Below, piece by piece: positions 1-7,665 of a DNA stretch of 43,325 bases. The position numbers and the translations under genes were made by a program. The notes under the pieces are model-generated. The model had not been told where the DNA came from, ran no database searches, and was given only the letters and a program-made list of their open reading frames with translations. Origin of the DNA: Roseovarius autotrophicus (GTDB taxonomy: Bacteria > Pseudomonadota > Alphaproteobacteria > Rhodobacterales > Rhodobacteraceae); the NCBI RefSeq assembly GCF_018069895.1, contig NZ_JAGQDH010000020.1:1-43325 (forward strand). Direction: 5' to 3'. Numbering within the stretch: position 1 is the stretch's first letter; the number at the start of each line of letters is the position of its first letter.

Positions 1-481
1 TCAGCGCAATCCGCTGGTCGAGCGGCAGCGCCTGAAGCTCTGCGGCCGAGAGGCGCAGCCGGGTCAGCGCATCGACGGCGGGCCCCGTGCCAGCAGCGGC
101 CTGGCTCAGCCGCCGGGTCAGCTGCATGGCGGCCTGTTCGACCTGTCCCATCGAGACGCCCGCCAGATCGCCCGCGCGCTCGAGGACCTGGATACTCTCG
201 ACCGTGGTGTTCAAGGAGGCCGCCAGCTTGGCCTGACCGTCGATGACCTGCAGGCCAGAGCGAATCATCGCAGTCGCCGCCGCCGCAATCGCCGCTGCGG
301 CTGCGGCCATCGCCACCCGCGCGCGCCGGGCAAAGGCTGCCAGCCGCGCATTGGCGCCCTCCATCTCGCGCGACAGGCGCCCAAAGCCGCGGGCACCGGC
401 CTCGCCGACGCCCTCAAGCTCCGCCTTCACCTGCCGCCCGCCGGTGGCAGAGAGGCGCACGCTGACGCGTTTTTCCGTCAT
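1..481 (-). CDS. Phage tail tape measure protein, N-terminal part (runs off window)
   Basis: The first 160 residues of a leftward gene that continues beyond base 1. The N-terminus starts MTEKRVSVRLSATGG and is followed by an Ala-rich helical stretch and a segment resembling tape-measure N-termini (DGQAKLAASLNTTVESIQVL). Tape measure proteins fill the tail tube, set its length and help eject DNA. The ATG at 481 overlaps the TGA of the frameshifted chaperone product (ATGA), so the two are translationally coupled. Position directly after tube and chaperone genes is the standard siphovirus order. The family is inferred from position and style; only the N-terminus can be seen. Confidence 0.75.
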   Translation of the reverse strand, partial: MTEKRVSVRLSATGGRQVKAELEGVGEAGARGFGRLSREMEGANARLAAFARRARVAMAAAAAAIAAAATAMIRSGLQVIDGQAKLAASLNTTVESIQVLERAGDLAGVSMGQVEQAAMQLTRRLSQAAAGTGPAVDALTRLRLSAAELQALPLDQRIAL

Positions 482-1151
482 GGCTCAGCCTCCCTGCTGC
501 CGTCCATCTGGTCGTTGAGATGCCGTGCCATCACCGCCTCGATCACGGGCAGGAACTCGGCTGTGGCGCGGGCGTCCACGCCCAGCGCCTCGGCCATCGA
601 CAAGGCCGCGCTCATGTCCCAGCCCAGCACGACGCTGGGCACAGCGCGGATCTGTCCGTTCAGCCGCCCGGACAGGTCCCAGACCTGCCAGCCCTCGAGC
701 GTGCGCGGCGCATTCAGGATTTGCGGGCAGTCTTTGCAGCTTTGCGTGCACGCTGCGCAGTAACCTTCGCCCCCGCCCCAGACCCAGTCTGCGAGGGCGC
801 GGAGGCGTTTTTTTCCGCTTCCAGCTCCAGACCCTTGGCGACATAACCCATCTGGAACTTCTCGAAGATCGGCCAGATGTCGAGAAGGGCGGCGATCCCT
901 TCCGGCGTTACCGACGTAGGGTTGCCGTCGGCATCTCCCACGCCCTCCCAATCGAGGATGGCGCGTTCAGCCAGCACCTTGCCAAATATGACGGCGATCT
1001 CGTCGTCGGTCGTGCCCTCGGGCAAACTGCGCACGCCGGGATCGCTGCGCGCGGCCACCATCAGCGCGGTCGTCAGCGGCTCGACGCGCACGCGCACGCC
1101 AAGGCCGAGATCGAGCCAGTACGGCTCGCGGGCGAGGTTCAGGCGCAACAT
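478..1151 (-). CDS. Tail assembly chaperone, long form made by -1 frameshift
   Basis: Predicted 224-residue fusion equivalent to lambda gpGT. Codons 1-115 are read from ATG 1151. The ribosome then slips back one base on A AAA AAC (813-807) and continues for 109 codons to TGA at 478-480. The extension begins RLRALADWVWGGGEGYC and carries a C-x2-C-x3-C-x2-C cluster, possibly metal-binding. Two things support it: the new frame looks coding to its end, and its stop overlaps the tape measure ATG, as an operon gene would. In lambda the T extension contacts the tube protein and the G part coats the tape measure. The frameshift is inferred, not shown. Confidence 0.75.
714..1151 (-). CDS. Tail assembly chaperone, short form (gpG-like)
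   Basis: A 145-residue protein starting MLRLNLAREPYWLDLG. An upstream in-frame start at 1193 lies inside the tube gene and is less likely. ATG 1151 sits just after the tube gene's stop at 1154. The product is the unshifted version of the chaperone and ends in a basic Ala/Lys tail after the slippery site at codons 113-115. In siphoviruses the short form is made in excess and coats the hydrophobic tape measure before tube polymerisation. Size, place between tube and tape measure, and the frameshift signal together identify it. Confidence 0.75.
   Translation of the reverse strand: MLRLNLAREPYWLDLGLGVRVRVEPLTTALMVAARSDPGVRSLPEGTTDDEIAVIFGKVLAERAILDWEGVGDADGNPTSVTPEGIAALLDIWPIFEKFQMGYVAKGLELEAEKNASAPSQTGSGAGAKVTAQRARKAAKTARKS
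807..813 (-). other. Ribosomal -1 slippery heptamer A AAA AAC
   Basis: Read on the minus strand, the chaperone frame is GCG GAA AAA AAC with seven consecutive A bases. This gives a perfect X XXY YYZ heptamer in the right phase (GAA is codon 113). Slippage places the ribosome in the frame that stays open to base 478. Confidence 0.8.
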
Positions 1152-1153
1152 GC

Positions 1154-2095
1154 TCAATAGTCCTCGATGCCGTTGATCAGGGTGACGGTGCACATGCGGC
1201 CCAACGCCGTGTCGCGTGCCGCTTGCCAGTCGAAGGTCGCCTGCACGCCCTGCGGCCCGGCAATCTCGATGCGCGGGCGAGGCAGATAGACGGCATGCGC
1301 CACCAGCGTGAGGCTCTCGCCCGAAGGCAGCGTGTAGCCAAAATTCATCTCGCAGGGATCGCCATTGATCGCCTGGGTCACCAGCACCTGATCGGCGAAG
1401 CGCACCTCGATCCGGCCGGTCAGCGCGGCGATGGAAGGGTCCGCGCCATCGATGCGCCCGTCCGAGCGGATGGTTTCCACCCGGTCGAGATTGTTGGCAT
1501 AGGTGATCTCGGCCGAGACGATGTTACCCAGCGCCGTACCGTTGCGCGTGATCGCGCCGTTGAAATGGCCGAAGCGCTGCAGGGCGAGGTCGGCGAGTGT
1601 CCCGGCGGCCGAACTCGCCGCGGTGATTTCGCCCTGAGCCACCAGGCTGGCGGTCGCAGTCAGTAGTCCCGAGCGCTGCATTTGCCAAGAGAGTGTATCG
1701 AGCACGCAGCCGGAATACAGCGCAAAGCGCGGCACTTCCGGCATGCCGGTCTCGATGGCCATCGAGGGCAGGGTCCAGTTTCCCGAGCGGAACTCGTGCG
1801 TGTAGGGCGCATCCGCGCCAGTCGTGATCGGCTGCCCGAACGCCGCCTTCAGCCAGAAGCCGAAACCCTGCGCGTCGATGGGCACGACGACATTGCCATC
1901 GGCGGTCACCGCATCCTTGATCGGCGGCAGCGGATCGCGGCCATAGCCCAGAAGCTCGCTGTTCAGCAGCGGTTGCTCCGCCCCCAGCGTCGCACTGGCA
2001 AAGGGCATGCGGGTGAAGCCGCTCGCAGGCGGGGTTCCATAGGTGGTCTCGAACGCAAGCGCCATCTGCGCCCGCGCGCCTTGCGCACGTGCCAT
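1154..2095 (-). CDS. Phage major tail tube protein
   Basis: A 313-residue protein starting MARAQGARAQMALAFETTYG, with GAGGAG as ribosome binding site just upstream. The style (ETTYGTPPASG near the N-terminus, then a long beta-rich body with a TRNG-type loop and QATFDWQAARD near the C-terminus) matches tail tube proteins of alphaproteobacterial siphoviruses. Hexameric rings of this protein stack around the tape measure to form the DNA channel. The gene lies between the tail terminator and chaperone genes, and the chaperone ATG follows its stop by 2 bases. No signal peptide or membrane segment is visible. Confidence 0.8.
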   Translation of the reverse strand: MARAQGARAQMALAFETTYGTPPASGFTRMPFASATLGAEQPLLNSELLGYGRDPLPPIKDAVTADGNVVVPIDAQGFGFWLKAAFGQPITTGADAPYTHEFRSGNWTLPSMAIETGMPEVPRFALYSGCVLDTLSWQMQRSGLLTATASLVAQGEITAASSAAGTLADLALQRFGHFNGAITRNGTALGNIVSAEITYANNLDRVETIRSDGRIDGADPSIAALTGRIEVRFADQVLVTQAINGDPCEMNFGYTLPSGESLTLVAHAVYLPRPRIEIAGPQGVQATFDWQAARDTALGRMCTVTLINGIEDY

Positions 2096-2123
2096 GGGGG
2101 TCTCCTCAGGATGTGGGGTGGGG

Positions 2124-2549
2124 TCAGGCCAAGGGATCGGCCGTGGAATAGTGCAGGACGATGGTGATCACGCCCGCTTTCAGGCTGGCCGCGCCCTCGA
2201 CCGGCAGATCGACCGGGCGCGGGGCTTCGGCCTCGACCCAGTCGCATCGGCCGCCGAGCGTGCGGTCAGCGCCAATCACCGCGCCAATGCTGGCGCAGAG
2301 ATCATCGAAGAGCGCGTCGCGACCATCGCTGGCCTGAACCAAGACCTCCAGCTCGGCGCGGTGCTGATAGTGGTAGGCCAGCGGCGACAAGGTCACCGCA
2401 GGATCCCCCGGATCGCCGTCGCGCAAGATAATCAACCCAGCAGCGGGGATGCGTTCAGGCAGTACCGCGCCGCGCAGCACCGGCACATGCAGTACCGTGC
2501 GCAACAGGTCCGCCATGGCGGTGAGGATGGTTTCTCGAGGGGTGGGCAT
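2124..2549 (-). CDS. Putative tail terminator / minor tail protein (gpU-like)
   Basis: 141 residues, starting MPTPRETILTAMADLL. It is a short alpha/beta protein with an N-terminal helix, a central QHRAELEVLVQ strand and a C-terminal GVITIVLHYST strand, and sits immediately upstream of the tube gene. Tail terminators cap the growing tube and bind the head connector. The assignment rests on size, predicted secondary structure pattern and position; I cannot see a diagnostic motif. The start ATG at 2549 lacks a strong Shine-Dalgarno, and about 150 bases separate it from the amidase gene, so it may have its own promoter. Confidence 0.55.
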   Translation of the reverse strand: MPTPRETILTAMADLLRTVLHVPVLRGAVLPERIPAAGLIILRDGDPGDPAVTLSPLAYHYQHRAELEVLVQASDGRDALFDDLCASIGAVIGADRTLGGRCDWVEAEAPRPVDLPVEGAASLKAGVITIVLHYSTADPLA

Positions 2550-2699
2550 GCAGACCAGACAAATATTTCTGCCGTCGCCATTGTCGGCGGCAATAGAGTG
2601 AATTCAAGCAGAAAGGCTGGGTTTCGATGGAGTAGCATGCGCCCATCGTATGATCGGGGCGCATGCTCGGACAGTCTTATGGATTGCCCCTTGCGGTGC

Positions 2700-4016
2700 T
2701 CAGAGACCGTATTGCTCGCGTGCGTATTCGCCAAGGCCGACTGCGTCCAGACGTGACAGCGGCGCAAGGAACGTTACCTGGATCACACCTGGTGCGCGCC
2801 CGATTTCGATGGCGCCGTTCACAGTTGCACGGTTGCGCACTTCCGCCACGGTCATGCCAAGCAGTTTCGCCGCCCTGTCGAGGCCGTTGTCAATTGCGGC
2901 GTTCAGGTTCGCTGCCGTTCCGATCACGCTGATCGGGGCGAGGTCATCAATTTCCGACACCCCCCATTTTTCTGCCAGACGCTTGCCCTTGGCTTTCTCG
3001 GCGGCGCTGAAGGGGCGCGCCAAGGGAGGCAAGTCCTCCTCCAGTGGAAACAGCACAGGGCCGTCGATCGGGTAATCTTTCACCACCTCGACCTGAAGGG
3101 TCACGCTACCTGCAACATCCATCGTATGCCCTGCAATTTCACCATCCCCCTGGCCAGCATGCATGTCGCCCATATAAACACCCGCTCCCTTGACCTTGAC
3201 CGGACAGACAAGGATCGCACCGGCGCGCACGGCGTCAATATCCATGTGCCCGTCGGTCTTGTGTTCTGCCAGCTGCTCGGCGGTGATCGCATAGGCATGC
3301 GGAGCGCCAACCAGGAACGCGCCGAAATCCCCGGCATTATGACTGTCAGGCATCGCGATCGACGGACAGGTTCCAAGCTGCCCGAGGAACGGCCGCATCC
3401 GCACCAATGTGCCGGGCATATCCGAGGGCGCGAACGTCAGAATCGAGTGCTGTCGACTCCCATCTGGAAGTGCAGCAAAGTGGTCGGCTTCATGTGCTAT
3501 TCGCTCTGCTGCCTCCTTGGGCAGTGTAAGACCGACAGTGCGCGTGTCGTCGAATGTGACCGTGTAGCCATGAACGATTTCAAAAGGTTTGACCGCATTC
3601 CCGCAGCTGTCGCATTTCACGGCATCCTGTCCGATCCCTTCGATATGGGTTTCGGGCCAAAGCGTATCGCAGACCGGGCAGCGTGCTGCAACATAGGGGT
3701 CGCCAAGGCAGAAACCTTCGGGTGAACTGTCATGCCCCGATGCTGTGGCAATGGAAGTGACGGTGATGTCCCGAATTCGGATCGCAACCGCGTCGCCGAT
3801 CTCGGCGCTATCCACAAAAACCGGCTTCGTCACCTCATGCCCGCCGCGCAGGCGGGGTGTGATCATAGGTCCCCAGCAACCCGGCGCGGTATTGGAGATG
3901 ATCGTGCCGCCGTTTTCGACTGGCCCCAACATTGGTGCCGTGGGATCAAGAAGGCTATTGGTGAATTCTGAAACGACGACACTGCGGCGTGGCGCCATGA
4001 TGGATCCGTCTGGCAT
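2700..4016 (-). CDS. fmdA: Acetamidase/formamidase family protein (cargo gene)
   Basis: 438 residues. ATG 4016 is chosen over the longer reading from 4088 because GGGAGG lies 6-8 bases upstream. It reads MPDGSIMAPRRSVVVSEF, then family hallmarks: GPVENGGTIISNTAPGCWGP, the MPDSHNAGDFGAF segment and GVYMGDMHAGQGDGEIAGHT. Two CxxC pairs (CPVC and CDSC) suggest a zinc-ribbon insertion. Family members hydrolyse short amides such as formamide or acetamide to ammonia and the acid in the cytoplasm. The gene has no role in virion assembly yet sits between DUF6441 and tail terminator genes with about 150-170 noncoding bases each side, as expected for a lysogenic cargo gene. The exact substrate cannot be told. 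Confidence 0.85.
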   Translation of the reverse strand: MPDGSIMAPRRSVVVSEFTNSLLDPTAPMLGPVENGGTIISNTAPGCWGPMITPRLRGGHEVTKPVFVDSAEIGDAVAIRIRDITVTSIATASGHDSSPEGFCLGDPYVAARCPVCDTLWPETHIEGIGQDAVKCDSCGNAVKPFEIVHGYTVTFDDTRTVGLTLPKEAAERIAHEADHFAALPDGSRQHSILTFAPSDMPGTLVRMRPFLGQLGTCPSIAMPDSHNAGDFGAFLVGAPHAYAITAEQLAEHKTDGHMDIDAVRAGAILVCPVKVKGAGVYMGDMHAGQGDGEIAGHTMDVAGSVTLQVEVVKDYPIDGPVLFPLEEDLPPLARPFSAAEKAKGKRLAEKWGVSEIDDLAPISVIGTAANLNAAIDNGLDRAAKLLGMTVAEVRNRATVNGAIEIGRAPGVIQVTFLAPLSRLDAVGLGEYAREQYGL

Positions 4017-4184
4017 GGATACCTCCCGATAGTTTGAACGAAGCTGATGACCACCTCTCGACCCTATCTGGCCCAATCGTTTTTGCAAGAGCCGGTGACA
4101 GGATGACGCTGGATGGGCCAGTCGTTGATCAGTTCGATCCGGATGATCATCATCGCTTGCAGTTTTGATGCGTCATGCTTCGGA

Positions 4185-4817
4185 TCAAACTACCCTGCTT
4201 GAGACCCACGTGGCGACAATCGCGCCTGGCAGCGCATCCTGCGCCCGCTCGGCATCCCGCGCGAGATCCAGCCGCTTGCGCAGCTTGACCTGCGGCACCA
4301 GCAGGAAGATCGGCACCGTGGTCACTCCGCGACCCGTCCTCGATCTGCTCGCCACGGCCCGCCCGCGAGCATTCAGCCTCCCTTCGGCGACCAGCAGGCT
4401 GGGGCCCGCCGGGCGATAGACAAAGCGCAGGCGCAGCCCCGCGCGGCGTTCCCATTCGCCGGGGGTGATTTTGCCGCCGCGCAACCCGCGTCCGGCGGCG
4501 GGCGTAGGGATCGCCAGCCAGAATCCGTCTTTCGAGCGGATCAGCGGTCCGGTGTCATGCGCGCCGATGATGACCGGGGCCTTCGACCAGACGACAGCTG
4601 CCGCGCTGAGGCTGGGTCTGCTTTTCGGGAACCGCTCGGAGCGGATGGTGTTGGCCAGGCGCTGACCGAGGCCTGCGCCGGTGATCTGCGCGCGCCAGGC
4701 GGACTTGAGGCTGTTGCCTGCCTCGCGCGTGGCAGTGGAAACTGCGCGTTCGCCCGCCTTGATTTCGGCAGCCATCATTGCGACCAGATCGGGGGTGATA
4801 TCGAGTTTCAGCTGCAT
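4185..4817 (-). CDS. DUF6441 family phage protein, probable head-tail component
   Basis: 210 residues from ATG 4817 (MQLKLDITPDLVAMMAAEIK). A TTG at 4826 overlapping the previous stop is an alternative. The N-terminal part resembles minor tail and neck proteins with a helix followed by GNSLKSAWRAQITGAGLGQR. A basic middle segment and PIFLLVPQVKLRKRLDL complete the recognisable DUF6441 pattern. The position between the head-tail adaptor and tail genes suggests a neck or tail-completion role like that of HK97 gp10-like proteins; this is inference. Its stop is followed by about 170 noncoding bases before the amidase gene. Confidence 0.65.
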   Translation of the reverse strand: MQLKLDITPDLVAMMAAEIKAGERAVSTATREAGNSLKSAWRAQITGAGLGQRLANTIRSERFPKSRPSLSAAAVVWSKAPVIIGAHDTGPLIRSKDGFWLAIPTPAAGRGLRGGKITPGEWERRAGLRLRFVYRPAGPSLLVAEGRLNARGRAVASRSRTGRGVTTVPIFLLVPQVKLRKRLDLARDAERAQDALPGAIVATWVSSRVV

Positions 4818-4822
4818 GGTGA

Positions 4823-5134
4823 TCAAGCCGGGCGCAGATCGACGGTCCAGATGAGCCGCTCGCGGTCGCGCACTGGCTCGCCCTGAATGATGAAGGCCTC
4901 GTCCTCGATCTCGATGCGGTCGCCGGGGCGCGGGGCTGGCACTTCCGCCACACGCAGATCAACGCGCGTGGTCTCCGACCAGAGCCGGGCATCGCCGAAG
5001 CTGGTGACGTCATCCGCGCGGCGCGCAACCACGCGGATAAGTTGGGGTGCGCCGCCTTCAGCAATATAGACGGCATCGCGCGCGATGTTGCCGTCCAGAA
5101 ACAGCGCATCCAGCGCCAAGCCGACGGCGCTCAT
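4823..5134 (-). CDS. Head-tail adaptor (gpFII-like)
   Basis: 103 residues, starting MSAVGLALDALFLDGNIARD. The beta-rich C-terminal half (RPGDRIEIEDEAFIIQGEPVRD) matches the lambda FII attachment family, which sits at the head vertex and joins the tail. ATG 5134 shares one base with the capsid stop (TGATG), so translation is coupled; a GTG one codon upstream is also possible. Order capsid then adaptor is as in lambda. Confidence 0.7.
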   Translation of the reverse strand: MSAVGLALDALFLDGNIARDAVYIAEGGAPQLIRVVARRADDVTSFGDARLWSETTRVDLRVAEVPAPRPGDRIEIEDEAFIIQGEPVRDRERLIWTVDLRPA

Positions 5135-6147
5135 CACGTCCGCCGCGCGCTGCGCAGCACCTGCGGGCGGGTGCAGATCGGCAGCGGGTTGCTCTCGATC
5201 TCAAGCCGCACCCATTCATCGCGGTCGCGATCGGGGATCATGCGTGCATAAAGCGGCAGGCCGACAGTATTGACCGTCTCGAAGGTATCGGCAGGCGCGT
5301 AGTAGATCTCGAACAGCCCCTCGACGCCTTCAGGGTAGAAATACGCCTTGTCGGTCGGCACGCCAAATCCCAGCCCGCCCCGATAGCGACGGAAGGTGAT
5401 GCCGCCAAAACTGACCTCCTCGCCCACGCGGCCGCGAAGATCGGCGGCGGCGGCGGTGTTGAGATAGGTCTCACGCACCTCCTTATGCGCCACCAGATCG
5501 GCGAAAAAGGCCGAACCGCATTCGGCGCGCAACTGCACCTGCCCGGCGGCGAGCCCGCCCAGCGTATCCTCGACGCTTTCGATCATCGCCTGGCAGCGCT
5601 TGCGCAAAGCGCCCGAACCCGGTGTGGCATTGTCGAGATCGAAGTCGACCTCAGCGGCCGGGGTGATATTGAACTCGGTGTAGTAGTTGATCACCGTAGC
5701 CCCGTCGCGCGGATCCTTCACCACGCCCTGGATCCCGTTGAAGAGGTGGAACTCGAAAGTAGCCTCTGCATCATTGCGCAGCCGCCCGAGCTTGCGCGCG
5801 ACCTCGGTCTGCACCTGCTGCACGGCGGTTTCCGAGCCGAAGTCGCGGATGCCCTGGATTTCTGAGGCCCAAAGCACGTCCTGCTTCTTGAACTGGCGCA
5901 CGACAAAGGCGCGCATGTCGCGCCGCTCGGGGATCTGGGACTCGTAAGCCGAGCCGCGTTCCGAGAACGGAATGAGCTGCAGCGTACCGTCGCGGCTCTC
6001 AATCATCACGGTGCGCGTGCGCACGCCACGGCTGCCAAATAACCCCGCGCCGGACAGGATCGCGGGCTTGAAGGGAATGTTTTCGAGTGCGCGGGTCAGC
6101 TCGATAATGGAGAAGGCGTCGCCTTCAAAGATGTCCATGGTGGCCAC
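5134..6147 (-). CDS. Phage major capsid protein (lambda gpE family)
   Basis: 337 residues, close to the lambda E length. It reads MATMDIFEGDAFSIIELTRA, then the E-family N-arm (FGSRGVRTRTVMIE) and the domain with QIPERRDMRAFVVRQFKKQD; the C-terminal part has FRRYRGGLGFGVPTDKAYFYP, where DKAYFYP-like segments are typical. It forms the icosahedral shell. The start is a GTG at 6147 with AAGGAGG upstream; ATG at 6138 is an alternative three codons in. It follows the decoration gene and is coupled to the adaptor gene. Confidence 0.92.
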   Translation of the reverse strand: MATMDIFEGDAFSIIELTRALENIPFKPAILSGAGLFGSRGVRTRTVMIESRDGTLQLIPFSERGSAYESQIPERRDMRAFVVRQFKKQDVLWASEIQGIRDFGSETAVQQVQTEVARKLGRLRNDAEATFEFHLFNGIQGVVKDPRDGATVINYYTEFNITPAAEVDFDLDNATPGSGALRKRCQAMIESVEDTLGGLAAGQVQLRAECGSAFFADLVAHKEVRETYLNTAAAADLRGRVGEEVSFGGITFRRYRGGLGFGVPTDKAYFYPEGVEGLFEIYYAPADTFETVNTVGLPLYARMIPDRDRDEWVRLEIESNPLPICTRPQVLRSARRT

Positions 6148-6194
6148 GGCGTGCCTCCTTCTGATCTGTAATTGATGGGGAATTGCGCCTTGGC

Positions 6195-6566
6195 TCAGCG
6201 CAGGATGATGCCGAGTGCAGCAAGCGCCGTGGTGGCGGTGGTGATCTGGGCCTCGGTGGCACCATCGGGAAAGCTGATCTCGTGGCGGTTGACGATAGCT
6301 GGACCGCGTAGCAGCACCACAGCAGGTGCATCAGCATCAGTGGCATCGGCCTGGCCCCAGAGGATTCCGGCTACATTCTGGCTGCCGTTGGTGGCACCCG
6401 GCGTCAGCACGGTGAACTTGCCGCCGGTGGTGATCTTGCCCAGCACAGTGCCGGGCGCGAGCTTGCCTGCGCCCGACGCAATGGTGACAGTTTCGCGGGT
6501 ATAATCCCGCAGGACTTCCCAGATCAGGAAGCCGCCCGCGTGTTTGCCTTCTGTGAGCGTGGTCAT
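6195..6566 (-). CDS. Head decoration protein (lambda gpD-like)
   Basis: 123 residues, starting MTTLTEGKHAGGFLIWEV. The central GAGKLAPGTVLGKITTGGKF segment is characteristic of gpD-type trimeric capsid-stabilising proteins that bind after expansion. AAGGAT precedes the ATG. It sits between the protease and capsid genes exactly as D lies between C/Nu3 and E in lambda. Confidence 0.88.
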   Translation of the reverse strand: MTTLTEGKHAGGFLIWEVLRDYTRETVTIASGAGKLAPGTVLGKITTGGKFTVLTPGATNGSQNVAGILWGQADATDADAPAVVLLRGPAIVNRHEISFPDGATEAQITTATTALAALGIILR

Positions 6567-6572
6567 TGTGGT

Positions 6573-7661
6573 TTATCCTTTTTGGCGGAAAGTGCGGGCG
6601 ATGACATCGCCCCAAGGGCGCGTGTTGGAACTGCGCCCGGGTTGTGGATGATGCGGGTTGATCTGCGGCTCGGTCTCGGCCTTGGCGGCCAGAAGCTGCG
6701 CGCGGACCGCATCCAGACCGGCGTCTTCTTCCAAAAACCGCCCTGCCATCTGCGGCTGGCCCGCGAGACGGCACAGGTCGATCACGGCGCGAGCATGGGC
6801 AATCACCTCGGCGCGGATGGCGCTGGCGCCGGGTGCTGCGTTGGTGGCTGCAACGCAGCTCTCCGCCCCGCTCGATAGGGTGTTCCCGTCTGCAACACCC
6901 TCGCTCTGCCCATTTGAACGCGACGGATCGTCGTTTGCATCCACTTGATCAACGTTCCCGGCGGGAACCTTGCCCGCAGGATCGGGTGCGGTCGCTGGAT
7001 CACCACCCGCAGCCACTTCGTTCCCTTCTGGAACGATGTCGTCTCCAGTGGCCGCACTTTCTGCATTAACCAGCTCCGCCAGCGAAGGCGGGGCATTGCG
7101 GAACCGCGCGATATCAAAACTGGCCGCAATCCGCACCGGCTCTGCCAGACGTGTGGCAAGCCCCAAATCCAGTGCATCTGTCGCGTCGAACCAGGTCTCA
7201 GACGCCATAAGCGCGGCGATCTCCTCCTCGGGCTTGCCCGATCTGGCCGCATAGCCGCGCGTCATGCTGGCCGCGATCTTGTCCAGCGTTCCTGCCATGT
7301 CGCGCATATCGGTGGCAGTACCCATGACGATGCCAGAGGGGTCATGGATCATCAGGAAGGCATTTTCTGGCATGACGATCTCGTCGCCCGCCATGGCAAT
7401 GTAGCTTGCCGCCGAGGCCGCGATGCCATCGACCCAAACCGTGATCGTGCCTGCGTGCCGCGTCAGTGCGTTATAAATTGCGACCGCATCAAAGACCGAG
7501 CCGCCGGGGCTGTTGAGACGAAGATCAATCGGCGCGTCATCCGGCAGCCCGCTCAGCTCTGCCAGAAACCCCTTGGCCGAAACGCCGTAGGCGCCGATTT
7601 CGTCATAGATCAGCACTTCCGCCCCGCTGGCGCGGGCGCGGATCGTGTACCAACTCTTCAT
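6573..7661 (-). CDS. ClpP-like head maturation protease / scaffold (S14/S49 type)
   Basis: 362 residues from ATG 7661 (AGGAG upstream); longer readings overlap the portal gene. Residues 1-175 form a ClpP fold: LNSPGGSVFDA at 50-60, nucleophile Ser83 in GIAASAAS, His106 in MIHDPSG, with an acidic third residue probably near 155. Residues 180-362 are low complexity and acidic, then a helical end, as expected for a fused scaffold domain. It cleaves itself and the portal or scaffold inside the procapsid. The gene begins 4 bases after the portal stop and ends 6 bases before the decoration gene. Confidence 0.9.
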   Translation of the reverse strand: MKSWYTIRARASGAEVLIYDEIGAYGVSAKGFLAELSGLPDDAPIDLRLNSPGGSVFDAVAIYNALTRHAGTITVWVDGIAASAASYIAMAGDEIVMPENAFLMIHDPSGIVMGTATDMRDMAGTLDKIAASMTRGYAARSGKPEEEIAALMASETWFDATDALDLGLATRLAEPVRIAASFDIARFRNAPPSLAELVNAESAATGDDIVPEGNEVAAGGDPATAPDPAGKVPAGNVDQVDANDDPSRSNGQSEGVADGNTLSSGAESCVAATNAAPGASAIRAEVIAHARAVIDLCRLAGQPQMAGRFLEEDAGLDAVRAQLLAAKAETEPQINPHHPQPGRSSNTRPWGDVIARTFRQKG

Positions 7662-7665
7662 GGTG

